Assembly: GCA_002323775.1 (NCBI GenBank)
Contig: DCPV01000284.1
Span: 1 to 6,056, forward strand
Direction: 5' to 3'
DNA length: 6,056 nt
DNA from: Firmicutes bacterium UBA1535
GTDB taxonomy: Bacteria; Bacillota; Clostridia; Tissierellales; Sedimentibacteraceae
Positions 1 to 6,056 of this stretch are shown here, piece by piece (the stretch's first letter is position 1; each line of letters starts with the position of its first letter). The position numbers and the translations under genes are program-made. The notes under the pieces are model-generated. The model had not been told where the DNA came from. It searched no databases and was given only the letters and a program-made list of their open reading frames with translations.

Positions 1-2
1 AT

Positions 3-3000
3 GATGCCTGTTGTGGACTAAGAGATATAGCCATCAATTTGATAAATACAAATGTCGGAGATATTTTACAAAATATTGGTTCAAATATAAAATTATCAGA
101 ACTTATTACAAAAAAACAAGCTGAGCATATATCAAAAAATATGCTTCAAAATCTTATATTAACTATAAAAAATACTGATATAATTAATGATATAAGCATT
201 GAGAGCGCTGAGGCATTTCGTGATGTAAAATTAAACGATATTATAACAAAAAATGTATCTTCAGCAATAAAAAACAATATTGAAAAAGAAGCTCTTAATT
301 TTAGCAATATAATAAAAGAAAATCTTAGTGAAAGAATAGATTTATCTATCAACGAAATACTTAATAAAAATAAACTGGAAAGCATATTAAAGCAAATACA
401 GAGTGAGATAGCACAAAAACCACTGAAATCTTATATAAATATAAGTGTTCAGGATATGGCAAGCACTATTCGTGAAAATGTAATAGAGTTTTTAAGCTCT
501 GAAAAAGGTGAAAAATCCATATCTGATATGTATTACGATTTGAAGAATTTCATTGTAGACAGTAATATAAATCTTTTAAATATATACAAAGCGGATTATG
601 AAGAATCCATAAAGCAACGTGTGCACAGCAGACTAAACAACATTGCCTATTCAATTTTAAAATGGATTGGAAATAATAATACAGATTTAGACAACACCAT
701 AAAGGAATCAATTGGTGAAGTTATAACCGGTCATCCTGAGCTTAAAGCAAAAATATTTTCTACGATAAAAGCTTATTTTGACAGCAAGAAAAATGATGAT
801 GGAAAAATAGTTAAAATACTTTTAGAGTCTGAAGCAAATAATGAAAACTTGGACAAAATTTCAAACTTTATAGCATCAGAAATAACAAATTATCTAAGAT
901 CAAAAAATGCAAAGAATATAATAAATACCTTAGAGGACAAAAAAGCATTTAATGTTGAAATTTTAATAAGCTCTATTATAAAGTACATAAAAAACATGGA
1001 CAATAGAACAATAATCGCCTTTTTTGACGATATCATTTCCATGCCTGTTAGTAATTTCATTGATGTAGACCTTGTAAAGCTCTTTAATGACAAGTTTAAA
1101 TATATCTTTATAGATTATATTAAACAAAATACTTATTATTCTACTGAGCTTCATACTGATATTGCAAGCAAGGTAACTGAACATATTTTTAAAGGATTTG
1201 ATGGAAAAATTGGAGAGTTTATTGATAAAGAGTTCATTCTAAACAGCTCGAATAAACTTAGAAAACTTTTATTAAAAAATATAAACGAAAACGAAGATTA
1301 TCTAATTGAAATAATCAATTCAAAAATAAATGAATTTGCAGAGCAAAACAATGTATCAAATTTGTTTAGTAAATTAAGTGAGTTTAATCAAGGCTCAGAC
1401 ATCATAGTATCCGAAAAGATAAATGAGCTTATCCAGCAAAATTTCTTGAAATTAGTTGATGATATAGGTGATACAAGAATTAGCAAGCTACTTACAAAAA
1501 TTAGCGCTATACCAGATATTCATAGTTCATTGTCTGATTTTATGAAAAGCATTGTCGGAGAAAGTATAGCATTTTTAAGTGAGGGCTATATAAGCGAAAC
1601 AGTGGAAAAACATTTTGAGAAATTAAATGAGCTTGAGTTCGAATGGCATGTAAAAAATTCTAACTCTATAAATATACAAAAAATTAATATTACTGGTGGA
1701 ATTATAGGTGCAGCAGTCGCTTTGCCCCTATCCTTTGCGTCGGAAAAATTTCTAGGCAGTTCTATTATTAATACTGCTTTTTCATGGCAAGGCATGGCTT
1801 TAGGCGGAATCATAGGCTTATCGACTAATTTTATAGCTATGAATACTTTCTCTAAATTTCGTGATGAAAATAGCATATTAGCAAAGATACCAATACTCAA
1901 GGATTTTAGAAAAAAATCAATAAATAAAAAACAGTTGATATTTGCAGATTACATGGCTGATGTAATAGAAAGTAATTTAATAGATGAAAAAACAATTCAA
2001 GACTTGGTGCAAAGTAAAAGCACACAGTTAAAGCGTAATATAGCCAATACTATTTCTGATGATGACTACAAGCATATATACGATTTTTTTGAGAATAACA
2101 AAAAATATTTATCAAAAAAGTTATCCGAAGCAGCTAACGGATTTTTGTCTAAAAATACAGATTCAGCAGCTGACTATATATCTAAAAGCATTGCAGATAT
2201 GCCTATAAAGAGAATACTAAACAGAAATTTAATAGATAGCATAATGAATGCTGTCAGCTCAAATAAAACTGAATTACTTAATCATAGCTTTGATTATATA
2301 AGGAAGAATATTATTGAAGATTTAAGCCTTCTAAAGCTTGTTCCAAACAAGATACTAGATCAGATAATGGATGAAACAGCTTCTATTATTAATGACGATT
2401 TTAATAAAATCACTGATTTTTTGAAAGATTCAGAGGTATTGCAAAGATACTTGTCAAAGTATAAAAATTCATATGAGGAATTTTTAGATAAAAGCTTAGT
2501 TGATACCTTCTCGCACAATACATTGGACGATTTATATTATGGCTTGTTTAATAACCTATATTCGCATTTATTTACAGAAAGTAATTTGCGAAATTTATCT
2601 GAAAAAGTTTATCAGGGTTTAAACAATGAGTTTATTAAAGACAAAAAGCTAGATAATACCTTTAACAGAAAGAATAAATTCATCTTGAACAGTATCTTCT
2701 TTAAGTATTTTAATGACTTGATTGTTGATTTACATCAATATATGAGCTTAAACAGACACACTACAATTGAAAGTGACATAAGAGAAAAATTACTTAGCAA
2801 TTTGAGTCTAAAAGAAAAGTCGTCATATAATGCCGTTGGTGCTGATAATGCTATATCTAATATAGTAAATAATCTTATACAAATAAAAATTCCTCTGTTT
2901 GTCGAAAGAAACTTAGAGCAATTTTATGAAATTTCAAAAAGCATAACTGAGGATATTTTAGATGTATACATTGATGAGCTTAATATAGGTATAGATAAGG

Positions 3001-3986
3001 AAAAGCTCAATACCTTTGTTGAAGGACTATTTATTGCAAAGAAAAGAAACTCTGTAATTAAAAATAAGAGTTTCCTAATTTTCAATACTTACATAAAAAA
3101 ATACAGCGATACTAAAATAATAGAATTTGCTAAGCATTTGAATTTAGGAAGTATTAATGACATTTTTGCAAGGCACGAGTATGAAATATCTTTTATTTTA
3201 AAACAGCTTCACGCTAATATTAAAAAGAATAAAGATAACATTTTAAGAATTAGCTCTGGAATTTTTGAGCAATCATCAACTAAAGTACTTGATAAAATTC
3301 TGGTGAAAAATTTGTTTGATGGCGTTGATGAGCTTGATTTGATAAAAATGGAGGAATTTTTCAATAAAACTATTGAGGATAATGACCTATTATACTTAAA
3401 TATTAGAGCTTTTATAAATTCATTTTACAATTATCTCGATGACAGAGATTTACTTGATAGCATTGTCGACATTAGCGATATTAATTTGGCTTTAAATAAG
3501 GCTTTGAAAAAGTTATCCAACGATAAGAAATTTTATAACTATATTCAAGAGCTATATTCTAAGATAATATCCAATGATTTAAAATTTAGCGTATACATGA
3601 ATTTAGGATATAATGTAAAGCAATATTTTATAGAGCTTTTGGCAAATGGATTCTACCTAGCTATTAAAAAGAATTTAAGTAAAATATTTCGTCGTATAAA
3701 CCTACATGAAATAACAAGAGAAGAAATTATGAAATTATCCCCGCAGCAATATCAAGAAATTTATAATATATTCTGGGAGAATAATTTTAGAAATACAATT
3801 TGGACAGGCTTATCAGGTGGGCTTTTAGGAGCAAATAAATTTACTGGTACAGCAGCAGTAGTCATAGTCTTGCTAGGTAAGACTTTTGAAGTAATAAAAA
3901 ATTCAGCTAGCTTTATTAAAAAATCTATTAAAAATTTATTTCTTAAATCTAAAGATAAAATTAAACCTAATAATGATGATAAATAA
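3..3986 (+). CDS. Giant tandem DUF445-like membrane protein, 5'-partial
   Basis: Function is unknown. The frame is open to the left edge. Its first in-frame start is TTG at 39 (1315 residues from there), but that start has no good Shine-Dalgarno, and the 12 upstream codons continue the same amphipathic helix, so the true start probably lies outside the window. Numbering from TTG 39, a hydrophobic stretch at about 552-567 (TGGIIGAAVALPLSF) resembles the C-terminal membrane segment of DUF445 proteins. A second at 585-601 (GMALGGIIGLSTNFIAM) resembles their N-terminal G-x-x-T-N-x-x-A signature. Near the C-terminus, W1255-T-G-L-S-G-G-L-L-G again resembles a DUF445 C-terminal end; it is followed by a hydrophobic segment to about 1287 and a lysine-rich tail. 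I infer two DUF445-like units in tandem, each with a long helical insert rich in Ile, Asn, Lys and Ser. I found no Cys and only about a dozen Pro. Typical DUF445 proteins such as YheB have about 380-450 residues. The gene stands alone here and ends just before a hairpin terminator. The reading frame is certain; the family assignment is from motif memory. Confidence 0.8.
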   Translation, partial: DACCGLRDIAINLINTNVGDILQNIGSNIKLSELITKKQAEHISKNMLQNLILTIKNTDIINDISIESAEAFRDVKLNDIITKNVSSAIKNNIEKEALNFSNIIKENLSERIDLSINEILNKNKLESILKQIQSEIAQKPLKSYINISVQDMASTIRENVIEFLSSEKGEKSISDMYYDLKNFIVDSNINLLNIYKADYEESIKQRVHSRLNNIAYSILKWIGNNNTDLDNTIKESIGEVITGHPELKAKIFSTIKAYFDSKKNDDGKIVKILLESEANNENLDKISNFIASEITNYLRSKNAKNIINTLEDKKAFNVEILISSIIKYIKNMDNRTIIAFFDDIISMPVSNFIDVDLVKLFNDKFKYIFIDYIKQNTYYSTELHTDIASKVTEHIFKGFDGKIGEFIDKEFILNSSNKLRKLLLKNINENEDYLIEIINSKINEFAEQNNVSNLFSKLSEFNQGSDIIVSEKINELIQQNFLKLVDDIGDTRISKLLTKISAIPDIHSSLSDFMKSIVGESIAFLSEGYISETVEKHFEKLNELEFEWHVKNSNSINIQKINITGGIIGAAVALPLSFASEKFLGSSIINTAFSWQGMALGGIIGLSTNFIAMNTFSKFRDENSILAKIPILKDFRKKSINKKQLIFADYMADVIESNLIDEKTIQDLVQSKSTQLKRNIANTISDDDYKHIYDFFENNKKYLSKKLSEAANGFLSKNTDSAADYISKSIADMPIKRILNRNLIDSIMNAVSSNKTELLNHSFDYIRKNIIEDLSLLKLVPNKILDQIMDETASIINDDFNKITDFLKDSEVLQRYLSKYKNSYEEFLDKSLVDTFSHNTLDDLYYGLFNNLYSHLFTESNLRNLSEKVYQGLNNEFIKDKKLDNTFNRKNKFILNSIFFKYFNDLIVDLHQYMSLNRHTTIESDIREKLLSNLSLKEKSSYNAVGADNAISNIVNNLIQIKIPLFVERNLEQFYEISKSITEDILDVYIDELNIGIDKEKLNTFVEGLFIAKKRNSVIKNKSFLIFNTYIKKYSDTKIIEFAKHLNLGSINDIFARHEYEISFILKQLHANIKKNKDNILRISSGIFEQSSTKVLDKILVKNLFDGVDELDLIKMEEFFNKTIEDNDLLYLNIRAFINSFYNYLDDRDLLDSIVDISDINLALNKALKKLSNDKKFYNYIQELYSKIISNDLKFSVYMNLGYNVKQYFIELLANGFYLAIKKNLSKIFRRINLHEITREEIMKLSPQQYQEIYNIFWENNFRNTIWTGLSGGLLGANKFTGTAAVVIVLLGKTFEVIKNSASFIKKSIKNLFLKSKDKIKPNNDDK

Positions 3987-3987
3987 C

Positions 3988-4028
3988 AAATTAGCGAGGA
4001 GCTTCATTTTGAAACTCCTCGCTAATTT
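3988..4028. terminator. Bidirectional intrinsic terminator between convergent genes
   Basis: This is a perfect 14-bp inverted repeat (left arm 3988-4001, right arm 4015-4028; core AGCGAGGAG/CTCCTCGCT). The stem extends inward past one C/A mismatch by three more pairs (TTC/GAA) to a 5-nt loop. It begins one base after the stop of the large plus-strand gene (3984-3986) and lies 5 bp beyond the stop of the minus-strand GH18 gene (4034-4036). A/T pairs at the stem base give a U-rich 3' side on both strands, followed by T-rich but interrupted sequence. Position and symmetry imply that it ends both transcripts. Confidence 0.85.
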
Positions 4029-4033
4029 ATTAT

Positions 4034-5170
4034 TTATATTAATTTTTTAACATTAAATGTATTTTCAAGTACAGTCCAATTTTGAGGAAAAGGCTTCATC
4101 AATGTCCAGTAGAAAATTCCTGCTAAATCGTATTTTTCTACTAATTGTAGCTTTGCTTCGATACTTCTTGCGTCCTCAAACCATACTTTATGCTCTACTC
4201 CCTCATCGTCAAAATAATAAAAGTGCGGTGCCTGAGCTGTTTCGTCAAATTGTATAGTCGCACCGTATTGTTGTGCTAATTGTATGGCTTCTTCATTTGA
4301 TACTACACTTGCCCTTGTGCCTTTTTCATAAGGCAAAGTCCAATTGTATCCATAATTTGGTATTCCCATTATAATTTTATCTGCATCCATTTCTGTTAGT
4401 GCATACTGTATTACTTTCTCAACATTATTAACTGGTGCAACTGCCATAGGCGGGCTAAGAGTAAAGCCCCATTCATAGGTCATAAGTAGAACGTAGTCAA
4501 CTATGCTTCCTATAACCTTATAATCATGTGATTCGTATAAAATTCCTTTCTGATCACTGCTTATTTTTGGTGCTAAAGCAGCAGTCACTAGGTATCCCTC
4601 ATCGTGTAAAGCATTTGTCATCTTTCTTATAAAATTTTCATATTCAACCTTATCCTCAGGATAGATATATTCAAAGTCTATATCCACTCCAAAATAATTT
4701 TTTGCTTTTAACACATCAATTATATTATTTATCAGCAAATCCTGTATATGCTCGTTATTTACAATATTCTTCATTATATCACTGTTAAATGCAGCTCCGG
4801 GCTCTAGGTTAGTCAATACTAAAAGAGAAGCCACTTGATTATCTGACGCCAATTTAATTATATCCTCATCTTCTATGTATATCAAATTCCCATCTTCAGT
4901 TACCATATAATTAAATATGTTAATGGCACTTAAATATGATAATGTATTGAGGAGTAATTTTGTATCTATATGTGGATATACATATCCAAAAACCAATATT
5001 TCCCTTGCATTTTCATTACCTGCATCATCTGTTATCACTATGCTTTGCCCAATTACTAATTGCGACGGATCTAAAAGTCCGTTATCCTCTATTATTCGTA
5101 AAGGAGTTGTATCGTACATACTAGCTATAGAATATACGCTGTCTCCTGGCGTAACAACATGTATTACCAT
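4034..5170 (-). CDS. LysM-GH18 glycosidase, YaaH/SleL-type spore cortex-lytic enzyme
   Basis: Predicted N-acetylglucosaminidase acting on spore-cortex peptidoglycan or its fragments, as known for SleL/YaaH of Bacillus. The start is ATG 5170 (378 residues), because AAAGGA lies 11 nt upstream and the protein then opens directly with LysM; an in-frame ATG at 5209 has no Shine-Dalgarno. Residues 2-47 form one LysM domain (IHVVTPGDSVYSIA ... LVIGQSIVI). GH18 covers about 55-378. The catalytic motif GVDIDFEY is at 161-168, with D163, D165 and the predicted proton donor E167. Other YaaH-like marks are MTYEWG (230-235), GIPNYGYNW (269-277) and the last-strand GIFYWTLMKPFPQNW (351-365). There is no signal peptide, which fits the spore-coat-associated members made in the mother cell. 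Bacillus homologues commonly carry two LysM domains; this one has one. It is convergent with the DUF445-like gene and divergent from plsY. The fold is certain; the sporulation role is inferred, and a vegetative wall role is possible. Confidence 0.93.
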   Translation of the reverse strand: MVIHVVTPGDSVYSIASMYDTTPLRIIEDNGLLDPSQLVIGQSIVITDDAGNENAREILVFGYVYPHIDTKLLLNTLSYLSAINIFNYMVTEDGNLIYIEDEDIIKLASDNQVASLLVLTNLEPGAAFNSDIMKNIVNNEHIQDLLINNIIDVLKAKNYFGVDIDFEYIYPEDKVEYENFIRKMTNALHDEGYLVTAALAPKISSDQKGILYESHDYKVIGSIVDYVLLMTYEWGFTLSPPMAVAPVNNVEKVIQYALTEMDADKIIMGIPNYGYNWTLPYEKGTRASVVSNEEAIQLAQQYGATIQFDETAQAPHFYYFDDEGVEHKVWFEDARSIEAKLQLVEKYDLAGIFYWTLMKPFPQNWTVLENTFNVKKLI

Positions 5171-5181
5171 AAATATCTTAG

Positions 5182-5187
5182 TCCTTT
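5182..5187 (-). promoter_or_regulatory. Ribosome binding site that fixes the GH18 start
   Basis: The minus strand reads AAAGGA here, 11 nt before ATG 5170. The in-frame ATG at 5209 is preceded by a T-run with no purine-rich site and would add 13 residues (MQVSKIKERTKIF) ahead of the LysM domain, so 5170 is the better start. Confidence 0.7.
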
Positions 5188-5209
5188 CTTTAATCTTTGA
5201 TACTTGCAT

Positions 5210-5239
5210 ATTATGAAAAAATTATCTGATTTGATACAA
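5210..5239 (-). promoter_or_regulatory. Candidate promoter of the GH18 gene
   Basis: On the minus strand, TTGTAT (5239-5234) is followed after 18 bp by CATAAT (5215-5210), giving a leader of roughly 30 nt before ATG 5170. CATAAT matches the SigA -10 at five of six positions, but the -35 matches only three of six. The -10 also starts CATAATAT, which resembles the mother-cell SigE -10 (CATA, three bases, T) expected for a YaaH-type gene. I see no convincing SigE -35 at the right distance, so the sigma factor is undecided. Confidence 0.4.
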
Positions 5240-5251
5240 AAATAATTGTAT
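5234..5251. repeat. Inverted repeat spanning the two divergent -35 elements
   Basis: ATACAA (5234-5239) and TTGTAT (5246-5251) are perfect inverted copies separated by 6 bp. Each arm is the proposed -35 of one divergent promoter. An 18-bp palindromic site could be an operator for a dimeric regulator affecting both genes, or simply the result of two similar -35 boxes placed head to head. It does not resemble the FapR operator as I remember it. Confidence 0.4.
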
Positions 5252-5275
5252 TTAAGCATATATTTGTAGTATAAT
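5246..5275 (+). promoter_or_regulatory. Probable SigA-type promoter of the plsY-like gene
   Basis: A perfect TATAAT -10 at 5270-5275 is preceded, across an 18-bp spacer, by TTGTAT at 5246-5251 (three of six matches to TTGACA, with the key TTG kept). Transcription would start near 5282, leaving about 40 nt before the ATG at 5324. The spacer is AT-rich, and no riboswitch or leader structure is visible in that short leader. Confidence 0.6.
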
Positions 5276-5310
5276 AAAATAATATAAAAAACATTATCTC
5301 AAATGGAATA

Positions 5311-5316
5311 GAGGAG
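5311..5316 (+). promoter_or_regulatory. Shine-Dalgarno of the plsY-like gene
   Basis: GAGGAG ends 7 nt before ATG 5324, a near-ideal sequence and spacing for Bacillota, which supports this start. Translation initiation should be strong. Confidence 0.8.
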
Positions 5317-5323
5317 ACTTAAT

Positions 5324-5920
5324 ATGAACTACATCATATGTATTTTAATCGGTTATATTTTAGGAAATATCAACGCTGCATATATCATTAGCAAATTAAA
5401 AGGTTTTGATATAAGAACAATGGGATCTAACAATGCGGGAGCCTCTAATGCCACTATTATTATGGGTTGGAAAATAGGTGTAACAGTTGCTATAATTGAT
5501 ATACTTAAGGCATACGTATCTGTTATCATAGCAAAGGCTATTTTCCCAAATTTGGAGCTTGCAGCAATAATTGCCGGAATCTCATGTATAATCGGACATA
5601 TCTTCCCTATTCATATGCACTTTAGAGGCGGAAAAGGGCTTGCGTCTTATATAGGAATGATATTGGCAATTGACTGGAGAGTGTTTATTGCATTTGGTCT
5701 TATAATAATTTTAATTACTGTTGTGACCAATTATATAGCACTAGCAACCTTAACGACGGTTACGGTATATCCTATTTATTTATATTTTATAAATCAAAGC
5801 ATTATAGCTCTGATTATGCTTGTGGTTGTTGCTCTTATCATGTATTATAAACATATTAGCAATATAAAAAGGATAATTTCTGGTAAAGAAGTAGGCCTGC
5901 GAAAAATTAGTAAGAAATAA
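5324..5920 (+). CDS. plsY: Acyl-phosphate:glycerol-3-phosphate acyltransferase, PlsY family (divergent)
   Basis: PlsY enzymes are integral membrane proteins that move an acyl group from acyl-phosphate (made by PlsX) to sn-glycerol-3-phosphate, giving lysophosphatidate, the first committed step of phospholipid synthesis. At 198 residues the length is normal, and several hydrophobic helices are evident. Family landmarks are in order: LGNINAAYIISKLKGFDIR (13-31), motif 1 GSNNAGASN (34-42), motif 2 GHIFPIHMHFRGGKGLAS (91-108), a motif-3-like TNYIALATL (135-143), and the C-terminal KHISNIKRIISGKE (176-189). S35, K104, H177 and N180 are kept. Differences from classic PlsY: GNI replaces GSI near the N-terminus, the Arg usually three residues after motif 1 is I45, and SRYxS is TNYIA. 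This looks like a paralogous PlsY subgroup. The gene is monocistronic, with its own promoter and terminator, divergent from the GH18 gene. Family membership is confident; exact substrate and whether it is the main PlsY are not. Confidence 0.92.
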   Translation: MNYIICILIGYILGNINAAYIISKLKGFDIRTMGSNNAGASNATIIMGWKIGVTVAIIDILKAYVSVIIAKAIFPNLELAAIIAGISCIIGHIFPIHMHFRGGKGLASYIGMILAIDWRVFIAFGLIIILITVVTNYIALATLTTVTVYPIYLYFINQSIIALIMLVVVALIMYYKHISNIKRIISGKEVGLRKISKK

Positions 5921-5951
5921 GAATGTAAATTAATAATTATAATTTTATAAC

Positions 5952-5984
5952 AAAAAGGCAAGAGAATTATCTCCTGCCTTTTTT
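5952..5984. terminator. Symmetrical intrinsic terminator after plsY
   Basis: A hairpin with left arm AAAAAGGCA (5952-5960) and GAGA (5962-5965), loop ATTA (5966-5969), and right arm TCTC (5970-5973) and TGCCTTTTT (from 5975). There is one A/C mismatch (5961/5974) on the plus strand. A T-run at 5979-5984 serves the plus strand, and the A-run at 5952-5956 gives a U-run for the minus strand. It lies 31 bp past the plsY stop and 13 bp beyond the stop of the putative minus-strand gene at the right edge, so it probably serves both. Confidence 0.88.
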
Positions 5985-5997
5985 ATTATAGTTTTTA

Positions 5998-6054
5998 TTA
6001 ATTTTTATACAACACTCCATCTTTATTTACATAAATTTCAAAAGAATCATCATA
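5998..6054 (-). CDS. C-terminal end of an unidentified gene, running off the right edge
   Basis: Reading the minus strand from 6054 gives 18 sense codons (YDDSFEIYVNKDGVLYKN) and a TAA at 6000-5998. The residues are protein-like (alternating hydrophobic and polar residues, then a KDG turn), as in a beta-rich C-terminus. The stop sits just before a hairpin whose A-run would act as a U-run terminator on this strand, which supports a real convergent gene. The fragment is too short to name a family. A second minus-strand frame is also open over the last 20 or so bases, so this remains tentative. Confidence 0.5.
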   Translation of the reverse strand, partial: YDDSFEIYVNKDGVLYKN

Positions 6055-6056
6055 TT

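Noticed and set aside
1..21. ATG ATG ... TAA (MMPVVD) at the left edge, as a mini-gene or the tail of an upstream gene.
   Set aside because: Only six codons are visible and nothing identifies them. The overlapping frame 3 continues smoothly into the large protein, which explains the sequence better.
146..385. Minus-strand open frame of 79 codons.
   Set aside because: It lies fully inside the large plus-strand gene, and its Ile/Leu/Phe/Ser-rich translation is the expected antisense of Lys/Asn/Glu/Ile-rich coding sequence.
890..1184. Two overlapping minus-strand open frames (890-1093 and 963-1184).
   Set aside because: They are antisense to the large gene, overlap each other in different frames, and show no recognisable domain.
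1586..1900. Minus-strand open frame of 104 codons opposite the central hydrophobic segments.
   Set aside because: It is antisense to the best-conserved part of the large protein, and the plus-strand reading gives recognisable DUF445-like motifs there.
4057..4257. Plus-strand open frame of 66 codons.
   Set aside because: It is opposite the GH18 gene, whose translation is clearly conserved, and has no convincing Shine-Dalgarno or family resemblance.
5171..5209. Thirteen-residue N-terminal extension of the GH18 protein from ATG 5209.
   Set aside because: It has no Shine-Dalgarno, falls inside the proposed leader next to the -10 box, and adds residues before a LysM domain that starts naturally at ATG 5170.
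4917..5216. Plus-strand open frame of 99 codons.
   Set aside because: It is antisense to the LysM and early GH18 coding region and shows no family features of its own.
5171..5323. A riboswitch, T-box or small RNA in the divergent intergenic region.
   Set aside because: Both leaders are only about 30-40 nt and AT-rich, with no stable structure beyond the short inverted repeat at the -35 boxes.
1..6056. Mobile element, CRISPR array, phage or defence island, tRNA or rRNA.
   Set aside because: I saw no transposase or integrase motifs, no regularly spaced direct repeats, no terminal inverted repeats around a gene, and no tRNA or rRNA signatures. Base composition looks even across the window.

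Overview
The window is AT-rich (roughly 30% G+C by eye), with strong Shine-Dalgarno sites, intrinsic terminators and a preference for A/T-ending codons. With the gene types seen (a DUF445-type membrane protein, a LysM-GH18 enzyme of the spore cortex-lytic YaaH/SleL type, and PlsY), this suggests a low-GC, Gram-positive, probably endospore-forming member of the Bacillota, most likely Clostridia or Tissierellia. That placement is inferred from gene types and composition; no rRNA is present.

Layout, left to right. (1) About two thirds of the window is one very large plus-strand reading frame (to 3986). It is open to the left edge, so it is probably missing its 5' end. It encodes a very long, helix-rich, cysteine-free membrane protein. 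A central hydrophobic pair and a C-terminal hydrophobic segment resemble the ends of DUF445 (UPF0754/YheB-like) domains, so I read it as two DUF445-like units in tandem, each enlarged by a long helical insert. (2) A strong hairpin at 3988-4028 separates it from a convergent minus-strand gene and probably ends transcription from both sides. (3) The minus-strand gene (4034-5170) encodes a 378-residue protein with one LysM domain followed by a GH18 domain, with the catalytic motif intact. (4) A 153-bp divergent intergenic region (5171-5323) holds two back-to-back promoters whose -35 hexamers are exact inverted copies 6 bp apart. (5) A plus-strand plsY-like gene (5324-5920) encodes a membrane glycerol-3-phosphate acyltransferase with substitutions in otherwise conserved motifs. 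(6) A second symmetrical hairpin terminator lies at 5952-5984. It is followed by what looks like the last 18 codons of another minus-strand gene running off the right edge.

The genes do not form one operon: they alternate in orientation (+, -, +, -) with terminators between the convergent pairs. A loose common theme is the cell envelope: a large membrane protein of unknown role, a peptidoglycan/spore-cortex hydrolase and a phospholipid-synthesis enzyme. I see no mobile element, CRISPR array, tRNA or rRNA. The most unusual object is the giant tandem DUF445-like protein; the divergent PlsY comes second.
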